64,000 nt of DNA from Streptomyces sp. ASQP_92. Its GTDB lineage: Bacteria; Actinomycetota; Actinomycetes; Streptomycetales; Streptomycetaceae. Numbering within the stretch: the stretch's first letter is position 1; each line of letters begins with the position of its first letter. The position numbers were made by a program, and so were the translations under genes. Under the pieces are notes generated by a model. That model had not been told where the DNA came from, made no database searches, and worked only from the letters and a program-made list of their open reading frames with translations. Positions 51,953-61,606 of this stretch are shown here, one piece after another. Location: assembly GCF_025399895.1 (NCBI RefSeq), contig NZ_JAODUA010000001.1, positions 186,001 to 250,000 of the forward strand, written 5' to 3'.

Positions 51953-53155
51953 ATGGACACCACCGACTCACCACGTACCACCCCCGCACCTCCCGCGCCC
52001 CCCTCCGGCCCTTCGCTTCCCGCCGGCTCGCTGCGGCTGCTGCGCGCCGCCGGATTCGTCAGCAACTTCGACCGCTTCTGCATCACCCCGATGCTGCTGC
52101 TCATCGGCACCCAACTCGGCGTCTCGCTGCCCACGGTGATGCTCGCGGCCAGCGGCTACTTCCTCGCCTACGGCCTGATGCAGCCGGTCTGGGGCCTGGC
52201 CAGTGACCGACTCGGCCGGGTGCGGGTGATGCGGATCTCCCTGGCCGGTGCCGCCGTCGCCGCGCTCTGCTCGGTGATCGCGCCCGGCGCGACGGTGCTG
52301 ATCGTGGCGCGCACCGCGGCCGGCGCGTTCTTCGCCGCGTCCATCGCGGCTTCCATCACCTACATCGGGGACACCGTGCCCGCCGCGGTGCGTCAACGTC
52401 CGCTCAGCGAACTGATGACCGCGTTCGCCCTGGGCACCGCTGTGGCCACGGTCGTCGCCGGCGCACTGGCGCACTATGTGAGCTGGCGGCTGGTCTTCGC
52501 CCTGCCCGGCCTGATCGCCACCTACCTGGCCGTGGCCCTGCGCCGCCTGCCGGAGCCGCCGCGCGCGGCGTCCGGCGCACTGTTCGCCCCGTTCAAGGTC
52601 GTCCTGCGGTCCGGCTGGCAGTGGTACGTCATGGCCGTCGCCATGCTCGAAGGCGCCGTCCTGCTCGGCTTCCTGACGTACATCGCGCCGGCCCTCGAAT
52701 CCCAGGGCGCCTCGGCGACCCTGGCCGGCGCGGTGTCCGCGCTGTACGGCGTGGGCTCGATGACCGCGGCCCAGACGGTCAAGCGGCTGGTCGGCCGCTG
52801 GACACCGGCGCGGCTGATCGTGGTCGGCGGGGTGCAGATGGCCCTGGCGTTCGGCGTCGCCGCGGCCAGCCGGTCGGTGCCCGCGCTGGTGGCCTGCACG
52901 CTGCTGCTCGGCGGCGGCTGGTCGTTCATGCACTCCACGATCCAGTCCTGGGCCACCGGCCTGTCCCCGGCGGCCCGCGCCACCGGCGTCGCGATGTTCG
53001 GCCTGGCCCTCTACGTCGGCAGCGCCCTGGCCAGTGCCATCGCCGCCGGGCCTGCCGAACACCACGCGTACGGGGGGCTGTTCCTGACGGCCGCGATCCT
53101 CACCGTACCGCTGACGATCGCGGCGGCCGTGGGTCGCGCCCGATACCGGGGTTGA
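51953..53155 (+). CDS. MFS transporter, 12-TM
   Basis: 400-aa transporter with about 12 spans; motif A-like segment GLASDRLGRVRVMRIS after TM2. Proposed exporter for the product of the preceding operon, by position. ATG 51953 follows AAGGAG. It diverges from the XRE gene, giving the common regulator/exporter pair. Confidence 0.85.
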   Translation: MDTTDSPRTTPAPPAPPSGPSLPAGSLRLLRAAGFVSNFDRFCITPMLLLIGTQLGVSLPTVMLAASGYFLAYGLMQPVWGLASDRLGRVRVMRISLAGAAVAALCSVIAPGATVLIVARTAAGAFFAASIAASITYIGDTVPAAVRQRPLSELMTAFALGTAVATVVAGALAHYVSWRLVFALPGLIATYLAVALRRLPEPPRAASGALFAPFKVVLRSGWQWYVMAVAMLEGAVLLGFLTYIAPALESQGASATLAGAVSALYGVGSMTAAQTVKRLVGRWTPARLIVVGGVQMALAFGVAAASRSVPALVACTLLLGGGWSFMHSTIQSWATGLSPAARATGVAMFGLALYVGSALASAIAAGPAEHHAYGGLFLTAAILTVPLTIAAAVGRARYRG

Positions 53156-53209
53156 CCCGGGGGCCCGGGGGCAGGGGGCAGGACCTCGGGCCGTGGGGCG
53201 AGGGGACCC

Positions 53210-54652
53210 CTACACCGCCACCGCCCCCCGCCGCTCCAAGAACGCCGCCACCTCCGCCGCCCCCCGATGCGGCGCCAGGATCCGGGCCGTATCCGCCAGC
53301 ATCGCCTGAATCCGCGTGGACTGGACCTGGTTCAGCAGGTCCAGGACCTGCTGCCCCGCCGCCGCGGACTCCGCCGGCGCCCCCGCCCGCGCGAGATCGT
53401 CCGCGAGCTCGGCCCGGTACAGGGCCAGGTTCCGGGCGAAGTGGGGATCCTGCACCGCCGCCGCCCGGTGCGCGTGCCGGGCCGCCCGGGACCAGTCGCC
53501 GAGCGCCGAGAAGCACTGCGCCTGGAGCATCTCCAGCTCGGCCTCGACGAAGAAGCTCATCCACTCGGGGTCGGCGCCCGAGGCGCCCCGCGCGAACTGG
53601 GAGTGCGCCCGCGCGAGCGATTCCTCGCACGCCGAGCGGTCGCCGAGCCCCGCCCAGCCCCCGGCCTCGCGCAGCGCGAGCAGGGACAGCAGGCGCGCGG
53701 AGCCGAGCGTCCGGGCCGCGCTTTCGCCCGCCTGTGCCGCCCGCATCGCCTCGCGCGGCCGCCCCATGTCCCTGGCCAGGAACGACATGTTGCAGAACGC
53801 GTGCGCCTCCAGAGCGGGGTCCCCGGCGAGCCGGGCCGTGGCGAGCGCCTCCGCGTAGTGCGAGCGGGCTTCTCCGAAGCGGCCGGAGTCATGGGCCAAC
53901 CAGCCGACGGAGATGGCGAGTTCACCCGCGCCCGAGTGCAGCCGCTCCTGCGTGGAGCGCCGGGACGCGCTCGCGTCGAGCAGGGCGTAGGCGGTGCGCA
54001 GCGGCTGGGCGGCCCGCTGGTAGAGGCCGTCCGCGCCGTGCCGGTCGTCCAGGAGCCTGATTCTGCGCACCGCCTCCTCGACGGCGCTCACCTCGGCCTC
54101 GCCGACGCGCTGGACGGCATGGGCGGATACCGGGCCGAGGCCCAGCGAGACGGCCGCCACCGTGGCGGTGGAGCCCGTCATGAATGCGCGACGCAGCACG
54201 TCGCTCTCCTCGTGGTTCTGGTGGTCATGGGACGGCTCGTGCGAGGGGTCGCACGAGGGGTGGTGCGACGGATCGGCGGGGCGGGGTGCGACAGGGAGCG
54301 GGGGTGCGGCGGACAGCGGGCGCGCTCCTCGCCCGCGTACCGTCTCCCTCGACGAGAACCCCAGGTCGGCCAGGGTCAAACCCGGGAACATGTGCCGGAA
54401 GACCCTTTCGTACGCATAGTTCGGGCAGCGGATCTCGCCGTTCTCCACCCGCCCGATATAACGCGCGTCGCAGGCGACCTGTTCACCGATCTCCCGGGCG
54501 GCCCGGCGGACCGAGGCCGCGAACTCGCCCGGCGAGCGGGCACCCCTCAACTGCCGGAAGGCCGCGTTGGGTTCACGCGTGAGCCGCTCCGGGGTCCGCG
54601 GGGTCCGGTCGTTCGCCCGGTGGTCTGCCTGGGGATCTGGTGACGGCGCCAT
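53210..54652 (-). CDS. XRE-type regulator with TPR-like C-terminus
   Basis: 480-aa protein. The N-terminal part has an HTH-like segment (EIGEQVACDARYIGRVENGEIRCPNYAYERVFRHMF). A His/Ser-rich linker and a short hydrophobic segment (about 160-180) are followed by repeated helical pairs rich in Ala/Arg/Leu that look like TPRs (HSGAGELAISVGWLAHDSGRFGEA, CNMSFLARDMGRPREAM). Related TPR regulators (NsdA-type) repress sporulation and antibiotic production in Streptomyces. ATG 54652; divergent from 54884. Confidence 0.75.
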   Translation of the reverse strand: MAPSPDPQADHRANDRTPRTPERLTREPNAAFRQLRGARSPGEFAASVRRAAREIGEQVACDARYIGRVENGEIRCPNYAYERVFRHMFPGLTLADLGFSSRETVRGRGARPLSAAPPLPVAPRPADPSHHPSCDPSHEPSHDHQNHEESDVLRRAFMTGSTATVAAVSLGLGPVSAHAVQRVGEAEVSAVEEAVRRIRLLDDRHGADGLYQRAAQPLRTAYALLDASASRRSTQERLHSGAGELAISVGWLAHDSGRFGEARSHYAEALATARLAGDPALEAHAFCNMSFLARDMGRPREAMRAAQAGESAARTLGSARLLSLLALREAGGWAGLGDRSACEESLARAHSQFARGASGADPEWMSFFVEAELEMLQAQCFSALGDWSRAARHAHRAAAVQDPHFARNLALYRAELADDLARAGAPAESAAAGQQVLDLLNQVQSTRIQAMLADTARILAPHRGAAEVAAFLERRGAVAV

Positions 54653-54883
54653 GGCTGGACAGCTCTCTCCGGCGGGGTGTGGCGGAGCAAAAACGTACCG
54701 GCTGTGATGGCTTGTTCACGCAGTGTTTGGCTACAAAAGGGATATCTCACCCCTGATCCGCCATGAACTGCCATCCTTTGCGGCGGCGTGCCGCCGTTCC
54801 CCTTGACGCGCAAGGGCGTTGAACCATGCGGAGAGCGCCAGACACCGCAGCGACGCGGCGGGCTTGCCTTCTTGGAGGACTGC

Positions 54884-55387
54884 GTGAACACCGACACCGC
54901 CATCGACTTCACCGTCTCCGGTCCGCAGACGACGGCCGCCCGTCATCCGCACTCGGCGCGGGCCGGCGCCCCGCCGGTCCCCGGCTGCGCCCCCGCGGAA
55001 CCCTGTGACCTGGTGACCGTGCCCGCCCGTCAGGGACTTGAGGCCGTCGACATCATCCGCCGCGGCGAAACCCCCGCCGCCGTCGGACCCGTCCTGCACG
55101 ACGGAACCTGCGACACCCTCGGCTTCCTGGTCCCGCCGGGCACCGCGGCGGCCTGGGACGTGCCGGGCAGCGCCTGTACGGAGACCAGCGGGCGCGGGCT
55201 GCGCATCGAGGGCCTGCCCGCGGCGCCCCCCGTCACCGGATCGGGCTGGCTGCTCCCGCCGAACACGACCGAGGTCACCGATCCGGGCCTGCTGCGGGCG
55301 GCCCTCGGCGAGGCGGCCCGCATGATCGAGGCTGCCGACGGGATCAGAGAGGCGGCCCACGGGACCTGCGGGACCGAGGGCCGCTGA
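54884..55387 (+). CDS. small prim-pol-like protein
   Basis: 167-aa cytoplasmic protein. Segments DTLGFLVPPGTAAAWDVPGSAC and GSGWLLPPNTT recall the short streptomycete prim-pol N-terminal family, as does the 33152 gene. No catalytic acid pair is evident. GTG 54884 has a strong GGAGG at 54874-54878. Divergent from the TPR regulator, with a 231-bp promoter gap. Confidence 0.6.
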   Translation: MNTDTAIDFTVSGPQTTAARHPHSARAGAPPVPGCAPAEPCDLVTVPARQGLEAVDIIRRGETPAAVGPVLHDGTCDTLGFLVPPGTAAAWDVPGSACTETSGRGLRIEGLPAAPPVTGSGWLLPPNTTEVTDPGLLRAALGEAARMIEAADGIREAAHGTCGTEGR

Positions 55388-55441
55388 GCGGGGCCCGGGC
55401 CCGGGAAGGCGGCACCCGTCCCGCCGGTCGATAATGGCCGG

Positions 55442-56299
55442 ATGGCGAAGAGCAGCAGGCGGCGCGGGCCCGAGCCCGTCGTCGAGACGGTGGACGGCGG
55501 CCTCGCCGAACTCATACCCGACCGGGACCGGACCGGCGGGTGGACGCTGCTGCTGGACGGGGCTCCCCAGTCGCACGTGGACCTCGACGCCCCGGACCGG
55601 CTGACCTTCGAGTACCAGCGCCGCCTCGGGCACGTCATCGACCTCTGCGCCCCGGCCGGTCAGCCCCTCAACGTCCTGCACCTGGGCGGTGGTGCCTTCA
55701 CCCTGGCCCGCTACATCGCGGCCACCCGGCCCCGCTCCACCCAGCAGATCGTCGAGCTGGACGCAGCCCTTGTCCAGCTCGTGCGCCGGGAGCTGCCGCT
55801 GGACCCCGGGGCGCGGATCCGGGTACGCGGCGGGGACGCCCGCGCCGGGCTCGCCAAGCTCCCCGACGCCTGGGCCGACCTCGTCATCGCGGACGTGTTC
55901 AGCGGAGCCCGCACCCCGGCCCACCTCACCAGCACCGAGTTCCTCACGGACGTACGCCGGGTGCTGAAGCCGGGCGGCACCTACGCCGCGAACCTCGCCG
56001 ACGGGCCGCCGCTCGCGCATCTGCGGGGCCAGATCGCGACCGCCGCCGGGGTCTTCCCCGAACTCGCGCTCGCCGCCGATCCCACGGTGCTGCGCGGCAA
56101 GCGGTTCGGGAACGCGGTCCTGGTGTGCTCGGCGGTGGCGCTGCCGGTCGCCGAGCTGACCCGGCGGATCGCGGGCGACCCGCACCCCGGCCGCGTCCAG
56201 CACGGGCGGGAGCTCGCCGACTTCACGGGCGGGGCGCTCGCCGTGAGCGACGCGAGCGCCAAGCCCTCACCGGCGCCGCCCGCCTCGGCGTTCGGATGA
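55442..56299 (+). CDS. spermidine-synthase-like methyltransferase fold protein
   Basis: 285-aa protein with a SAM-type Rossmann core: NVLHLGGGAFTLARYI (motif I), IVELDAALVQLVRRELPL (acidic loop), RGGDARAGL and DVFSGARTPAHLTS. It matches the spermidine/spermine-synthase superfamily, but the aminopropyl-transferase residues were not confirmed; a methyltransferase role is possible. 54 nt after the prim-pol-like gene. Confidence 0.83.
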   Translation: MAKSSRRRGPEPVVETVDGGLAELIPDRDRTGGWTLLLDGAPQSHVDLDAPDRLTFEYQRRLGHVIDLCAPAGQPLNVLHLGGGAFTLARYIAATRPRSTQQIVELDAALVQLVRRELPLDPGARIRVRGGDARAGLAKLPDAWADLVIADVFSGARTPAHLTSTEFLTDVRRVLKPGGTYAANLADGPPLAHLRGQIATAAGVFPELALAADPTVLRGKRFGNAVLVCSAVALPVAELTRRIAGDPHPGRVQHGRELADFTGGALAVSDASAKPSPAPPASAFG

Positions 56300-56349
56300 G
56301 CCGCCGGGTCGCGTGCCGTTGAACCCGGGCCTTCGGGCGGGCCGTCCGG

Positions 56350-56940
56350 TCAGGTGTTGTTGATCTCCACCATGGGCGGATGGCCGTTCCAGGTGCAGAA
56401 CACCGAGACGGTCTCGCTGCCGCGCGTGAAGGTGACCCGGATCCACTGCGACTGGATCCAGCGTTCCATCCGCCAACCCGAGGCGGGCGTCGCCGAGACC
56501 AGCTGGGCCGAGCTGTCCCCGAGGTCGAAGACGACCCGCCCGCCCGCGACGTTGTACCCCTGTACCGCACCGGAATTGGCCGGGTTGCCCGCGGTGCCCG
56601 AACTGCCCGACATCGAGGCCGACTTGGTGCCGCCGGACGACCCGGGAGGCGAGGAGTGGCCGCCCGGCGGCTTGTCGCTCGCGGCGTCCTTCGAGGGTGT
56701 CGCGGAGGCGGACGCGGAGGGCGATGGGGAGGGGGTCTCCTTGGGGCGCCGGGTGGACGAGGCGTCCGGCCGCGAGCCCTGGTCGATGCGCGCGTCACCG
56801 CTGATCGGCAGGGCGCGGGGCGGGTCGTACGCCGTGCCGGCCATCACCGTGTGGACACCCCACCAGGAGAGCGTCACCGCCGCTCCGGTAGCGAGCGACC
56901 ACGCCAAACCGTGTACGAGTCCTCTGTGCATCCGGGCCAT
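56350..56940 (-). CDS. secreted/membrane-anchored Ser/Pro-rich protein
   Basis: 196-aa protein: membrane/signal segment (about residues 8-33), a long Ser/Pro/Ala-rich linker with charged spots (about 55-115), and a C-terminal beta-rich domain of about 75 aa (NVAGGRVVFDLGDSSAQLVSATP...EINNT). Function unknown. Divergent from the two-component system at 57031 (90-bp gap), which might sense or control it. ATG 56940, or ATG 56931. Confidence 0.65.
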   Translation of the reverse strand: MARMHRGLVHGLAWSLATGAAVTLSWWGVHTVMAGTAYDPPRALPISGDARIDQGSRPDASSTRRPKETPSPSPSASASATPSKDAASDKPPGGHSSPPGSSGGTKSASMSGSSGTAGNPANSGAVQGYNVAGGRVVFDLGDSSAQLVSATPASGWRMERWIQSQWIRVTFTRGSETVSVFCTWNGHPPMVEINNT

Positions 56941-57030
56941 ACTGCACCACGCGCCCCACCCGTGTCCCACCGCCGCCGACTCCACTCCCTCGGGGGACTC
57001 CGGTCCTCCGGATGGCGTACGGTGCGGCCC

Positions 57031-57720
57031 ATGGCAAGTGTGCTCGTGGTCGAGGACGACCAGTTTGTCCGCTCCGCCCTCATCCGCCACCTCACCGAGG
57101 CCTCCCACACGGTACGGAGCGTCGGCACGGCACTTGAGGCGCTGCGCGAAGTAGCCCATTTCCGGTTCGACGTGGTCATCCTGGACCTCGGACTGCCCGA
57201 TCTGGACGGCTCGGAGGCGTTGAAGATGCTGCGCGGCATCACCGACGTACCGGTGATCATCGCGACCGCCCGGGACGACGAGAGCGAGATCGTCCGGCTG
57301 CTCAACGACGGCGCCGACGACTACCTCACCAAACCGTTCTCCGTGGAGCACCTCTCCGCGCGGATGGCCGCCGTACTGCGCCGGGCGCGCGCCACGGCCG
57401 ACGCCGAACCGCCCTCGCGCGTGCTCCAGGTCGGCGGGCTCCGCGTCGACCCGCTGCGCCGCCAGGCCGAACTCGACGGAGTACGGCTCGACCTGACCCG
57501 GCGCGAGTTCGACCTGCTCGCCTTCCTCGCCGGGCGGCCCGGAGTGGTCGTGGCCCGCAGGGAGCTGCTCGCCGAGGTGTGGCAGCAGTCCTACGGCGAC
57601 GACCAGACCATCGACGTCCATCTGTCCTGGCTGCGGCGGAAGTTGGGGGAGACCGCGGCCCGGCCGCGCTATCTGCACACCCTGCGCGGCGTCGGCGTGA
57701 AGCTGGAGCCGCCTCGATGA
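57031..57720 (+). CDS. OmpR-type response regulator
   Basis: 229-aa regulator: receiver domain with VVEDD and phosphoacceptor Asp52 (ILDLGLPDLDG), Lys in LTKPFS, and a C-terminal winged helix (TRREFDLLAFLAGRPGVVV ... VDVHLSWLRRKLG). It overlaps the sensor kinase start (ATGA). Confidence 0.92.
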   Translation: MASVLVVEDDQFVRSALIRHLTEASHTVRSVGTALEALREVAHFRFDVVILDLGLPDLDGSEALKMLRGITDVPVIIATARDDESEIVRLLNDGADDYLTKPFSVEHLSARMAAVLRRARATADAEPPSRVLQVGGLRVDPLRRQAELDGVRLDLTRREFDLLAFLAGRPGVVVARRELLAEVWQQSYGDDQTIDVHLSWLRRKLGETAARPRYLHTLRGVGVKLEPPR

Positions 57721-59099
57721 GGTGGGCGCTGGTCAAGGTGTGTCTCGCCGTCACCGTGATGGTCGTGGTCGCCTTCGCGGTCCCGCTCGGCCTCGTCATC
57801 AAGGAGATGGCCCGCGACCGGGCGTTCTCCAACGCCGAGCGGCAGGCCGCCGCGATCGGCCCCACCCTGTCCATCACCACCGGCCGCGACGCCCTGGAGC
57901 GGGCCGTCGCCTCCACCCAGTCCGGCGCCGAGGGCCGGATGGCCGTGCACGTCCCGGCGGACCCGGCCGTACCGGGCAGCGCGCCGGTGGAGATCGGACG
58001 TCAGCGGGCCGCGGACGAGGACCTCGAAACCACCCGGAAGGTCATCAAGGCCTCGATCTCCGACGTGTCGGGCGGCTCCACCCTGCTCCAGCCGACCGCG
58101 CTGAGCTCCGGCCAGATCGCGATCGTCGAGGTCTTCGTGCCGGAGGCCGAGGTCACCAACGGCGTCGCGACGGCGTGGCTGGTCCTTGCGGGGGTCGGCA
58201 TCGGCCTGATCATCGGCTCCGTGGCCGTCGCCGACCGGCTGGGTGTACGCATGGTCCGCCCGGCCCAGCGGCTCGCGGGCGCGGCACAGGACCTGGGCGA
58301 GGGCAAGCTCGGGGCGCGGGTCCCCGAGGAGGGCCCCACCGAACTGCGCCAGGCGGCCACCGCGTTCAACTCCATGGCCGACCAGGTCGTCCAACTCCTC
58401 GCCAACGAGCGGGAGTTGGCGGCCGACCTCTCGCACCGGCTGCGTACGCCGCTCACCGTACTCCGCCTCAACGCGGCCTCTCTCGGCGACGGGCCCGCGG
58501 CCGACCAGACCCGGGCGGCGGTCGAGCAACTGGAGCGGGAGGTCGACACGATCATCCGCACCGCGCGCGAGGCCAAGCCCAAGACCCAGCCCGCCGGGCC
58601 GGGCGCGGGCTGTGACGCCTGCGAGGTGATCCGGGAACGGATGGAGTTCTGGTCGGCGCTCGCCGAGGACCAGGGCCGCGAGGTGCGGCTCGCCGGCGTG
58701 GACCGGCCGGTCCGCATCCCGGTGGCCCGGGCCGACCTCGTGGCCGTGCTCGACGCGCTGCTCGGCAACGTGTTCCGGCACACGCCGGAGGGGACGGCGT
58801 TCTCGGTGGACGTCCACAACGGGGAGGACGCGGTGATCGTCCTCGTCTCCGACGCGGGGCCGGGCATCTCCGACCCCCGGGCGGCGCTGGCGCGCGGCAA
58901 CAGCGGGGGCCGCCCCGGGTCCACCGGGCTCGGGCTCGACATCGTGCGGCGGGTCGCGGAGTCGACGGGCGGGGACGTTCGGATCGGGCACTCGGTGCTG
59001 GGGGGCACGGAGGTCCGCCTCTGGATCGGCCTCGGCCGCGCGGCCCCCGATCGCCGGGGCCACCGCCTGCGGCGCGCCCGCCGCGGCGCCCCGGCGTAA
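57717..59099 (+). CDS. sensor histidine kinase
   Basis: 460-aa membrane kinase: TM1 (about 8-28), an extracellular region of about 130 aa, TM2 (about 160-182), HAMP (VRPAQRLAGAAQDLGEGKL), H-box DLSHRLRTPL with His240, N-box VLDALLGNVFRHTP, and G-boxes DAGPGIS and STGLGLDIV. Partner of the response regulator at 57031. The extracellular part shows no family I recognise. Confidence 0.9.
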   Translation: MRWALVKVCLAVTVMVVVAFAVPLGLVIKEMARDRAFSNAERQAAAIGPTLSITTGRDALERAVASTQSGAEGRMAVHVPADPAVPGSAPVEIGRQRAADEDLETTRKVIKASISDVSGGSTLLQPTALSSGQIAIVEVFVPEAEVTNGVATAWLVLAGVGIGLIIGSVAVADRLGVRMVRPAQRLAGAAQDLGEGKLGARVPEEGPTELRQAATAFNSMADQVVQLLANERELAADLSHRLRTPLTVLRLNAASLGDGPAADQTRAAVEQLEREVDTIIRTAREAKPKTQPAGPGAGCDACEVIRERMEFWSALAEDQGREVRLAGVDRPVRIPVARADLVAVLDALLGNVFRHTPEGTAFSVDVHNGEDAVIVLVSDAGPGISDPRAALARGNSGGRPGSTGLGLDIVRRVAESTGGDVRIGHSVLGGTEVRLWIGLGRAAPDRRGHRLRRARRGAPA

Positions 59100-59169
59100 C
59101 CGCCCGCTGTTCCCCACCCCGCCCCTCCCCGACCCCCTCCGGGGGCAACGGCCCCGAACGCGGGCGCCC

Positions 59170-59700
59170 ACGTTTCGCGCCGTTCCCCGCGCCCCCCAAC
59201 CCCTCTCGATCCTGCGGACCGTGCCCGCTTTTCGCGCAGTTCCTCGCGCCCCCAACCTCTCTCGATCCTGCGGACCGTGCCCGCTTTTCGCGCAGTTCCC
59301 CGCGCCCCCAACCTCTCTCGATCCTGCGGACCGTGCCCGCTTTTCGCGCAGTTCCTCGCGCCCCCAAAACCCGCCTTCGTCCGCGGACCGTGCTCGCTTC
59401 TCGCGCAGTTCCCCGCGCCCCCAAAACCCGCCTTCGTCCGCGGGCCGTGGTCGCTTCTCGCGCAGTTCCCCGCGCCCCTTAACTACTCGGCGCCGGCCAG
59501 CGCTGGCATACCTAGCCCGTCCGGCGTTTGAGGACGAGCGCCCTTAAGGCGCGAACGGGGTCTGGGGCGGAGCCCCAGGGTCCCGGAACCAACCAACCCC
59601 GGGCCACGGGCGGGCGGGTGGGCGAACCCCCCGGGGTCTGGGGCGGAGCCCCAGGGGAGCCGGGGCCTGCCAACCCGCTGCACGGGCGGGTGGGTGGGAG
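59170..59700. repeat. intergenic G/C-rich repeat block
   Basis: The 754-bp gap 59100-59853 holds GCGCAGTTCC(C/T)CGCGCCCC near 59236, 59295, 59354, 59407 and 59461 (plus a partial copy at 59184), spaced about 53-59 nt, separated by TCGATCCTGCGGACCGTGCCCGC-like spacers. A composite element follows at 59458-59590. A further GGGGCGGAGCCCC hairpin lies near 59642. No gene seen. Confidence 0.85.
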
Positions 59701-59853
59701 AACACCCCCGGGCTTAATCACCCCCGATCGCACCCTTAAGCCCACCCTAAGATCCCCAACCCCCTCCCGGGAAGGCCAATTTGTCCGATCCCGCGCCGCT
59801 AGCGTGCACCCCGCACCCCCCGATACACCCCGTAACGCAGAGGCAGGCACGGC

Positions 59854-61374
59854 ATGGGCACCAGGACGCACCGGCGCAGGGCGAGCGGCAAGACCAAGGC
59901 GATCGGCGCGGTGGTCGCCGCCGCGGTCGTCGGCGGCGCGGCCTTCGCGCTCACCGGCACCGCACAGGCCGCCTCGGTCGGCGCCGCGTACACCAGGACC
60001 AGCAGCTGGACCGGTGGTTACACCGGGCAGTACGTCATCACCAACGACTCCGGCAAGGCGCTCCCCGACTGGACCCTGGAGTTCGACCTCCCGGCCGGCA
60101 CCACCCTCTCCTCCCTCTGGAACGGCGACCAGAGCGTCAAGGGCTCGCATGTCACCGTCAAGCCCCCGAGCTGGGCCAAGGACGGCCTCGCGCCCGGCGC
60201 CTCGATGACCGTCGGCTTCGTCACCGCCACAAGCGGGACCGCCTCAAGCGGCACCGCGGCCGACCCCACCGGCTGTCTCATCAACCAGGAGAAGTGCTCC
60301 GTCGACACCGGCGCCACCCCGAAGCCCAGCGGCCGCCCCACCGGGCAGCCCACCCCCAAGCCCTCGCAGTCGGCCAGTACGAAGCCGACCACCGGGACCG
60401 GCACCAAGCCCACCACCCAGCCGTCCAAGCCGGCCACCGCGATACCCACCCCGAGCAAGCCAGCCGGCGGCGGCACCGCGAGCGGGGCCCGGTTCGCTCC
60501 GTACGTCGACACCTCGCTCTACCCGGCGTACGACATCGTCGGCACCGCCGAGAAGACCGGCGTCAAGGAGTTCACCCTCGCCTTCATCACCTCCGGCGGC
60601 GGCTGCACCCCGCTGTGGGGCGGCGTCACCGACCTGGCGAACGACAAGGTGGCCTCGCAGGTCGGCGCGCTGCGCGCCAAGGGCGGCGACGCCCGGGTCT
60701 CCTTCGGCGGCGCCTCCGGCTCCGAGCTCGGCCTCGTCTGCAAGAGCGCCGATGAGCTCGCCACCGCGTACGGCAAGGTCATCGACGCGTACAAGCTGAC
60801 CAAGGTGGACTTCGACATCGAGGGTGCCGCGCTGCCGGACACCGCCGCCAACGCCCGCCGCGCCCAGGCCATCGCCAAGCTCCAGGCCTCCCATCCCGGC
60901 CTCGACGTGTCCTTCACGCTGCCGGTGATGCCGGAGGGCCTGACCCAGCCCGGCGTGGACCTCGTCGCCGACGCCAAGAAGAACGGTGTGAAGGTGTCCG
61001 CCGTCAACATCATGGCGATGGACTACGGGCCCTCCTACAGCGGCGACATGGGCGGCTACGCCATCCAGGCAGCCACGGCGACCCAGGCTCAGATCAAGGG
61101 AGTTCTGGGGCTGAGCGACGCCGCCGCGTGGGCCGCCGTCGCCGTCACGCCGATGATCGGCGTCAATGACGTCAACGTCGAGAAGTTCACCGTGGCCGAC
61201 GCCGGCGAGCTGGTCGACTTCGCCAAGTCCAAGGGGATCGGCAGGCTCTCCATGTGGTCCGCCGCGCGCGACCAGCAGTGCCCGGGCGGCGCCAAGAACT
61301 CCGCCGACCCCACCTGCTCCTCGATCACCCAGGCCCCGCTCGCCTTCACCGAGGCCTTCGGCGCCTACAAGTAG
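59854..61374 (+). CDS. GH18 chitinase with N-terminal CBM2
   Basis: 506-aa secreted enzyme: signal peptide (about residues 1-40, ending AQAA), CBM2-type binding module (about 45-135, with SSWTGGYTGQYVITNDSG and LPDWTLEFDLP), a Thr/Pro/Lys linker, and a GH18 domain with SFGGASG and the catalytic KVDFDIEG (Asp319, Asp321, Glu323). It resembles the short GH18 subgroup with an open cleft. No DasR-like box was seen upstream, unlike the chitinase at 27636. ATG 59854. Confidence 0.9.
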   Translation: MGTRTHRRRASGKTKAIGAVVAAAVVGGAAFALTGTAQAASVGAAYTRTSSWTGGYTGQYVITNDSGKALPDWTLEFDLPAGTTLSSLWNGDQSVKGSHVTVKPPSWAKDGLAPGASMTVGFVTATSGTASSGTAADPTGCLINQEKCSVDTGATPKPSGRPTGQPTPKPSQSASTKPTTGTGTKPTTQPSKPATAIPTPSKPAGGGTASGARFAPYVDTSLYPAYDIVGTAEKTGVKEFTLAFITSGGGCTPLWGGVTDLANDKVASQVGALRAKGGDARVSFGGASGSELGLVCKSADELATAYGKVIDAYKLTKVDFDIEGAALPDTAANARRAQAIAKLQASHPGLDVSFTLPVMPEGLTQPGVDLVADAKKNGVKVSAVNIMAMDYGPSYSGDMGGYAIQAATATQAQIKGVLGLSDAAAWAAVAVTPMIGVNDVNVEKFTVADAGELVDFAKSKGIGRLSMWSAARDQQCPGGAKNSADPTCSSITQAPLAFTEAFGAYK

Positions 61375-61441
61375 CGGTACGGGCGGGCCCGTCCACCAGC
61401 GGTACGAGCGGGCCCGTTCAGCCGGGGTACGAGCGGGCCCC

Positions 61442-61606
61442 TCAACCCCCGGACGCCCGCGTGAACGCCCTCGCCACCAGCGCCAGTACGCCGATCGCGA
61501 TCGCCATCCCCACCACCACGTCCCACCCCAACACCCCGAACGCCGCCAGCACGCACACCAGTGGCAGCGTGAGCAGTACGAACGGCAACCACGAGTACCG
61601 GCCCAT
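61442..61606 (-). CDS. small membrane protein downstream of MerR gene
   Basis: 54-aa protein with two hydrophobic segments (WLPFVLLTLPLVCVLAAFGVL-like, and VVVGMAIAIGVLALVA). Its ATG 61606 overlaps the MerR stop (TGATG), so it is translationally coupled. Function unknown; may be a membrane accessory of the regulated response. Confidence 0.6.
   Translation of the reverse strand: MGRYSWLPFVLLTLPLVCVLAAFGVLGWDVVVGMAIAIGVLALVARAFTRASGG

Noticed and set aside
59690..59853. DasR box upstream of the second chitinase
   Set aside because: No sequence close to TGGTCTAGACCA was found in this stretch.
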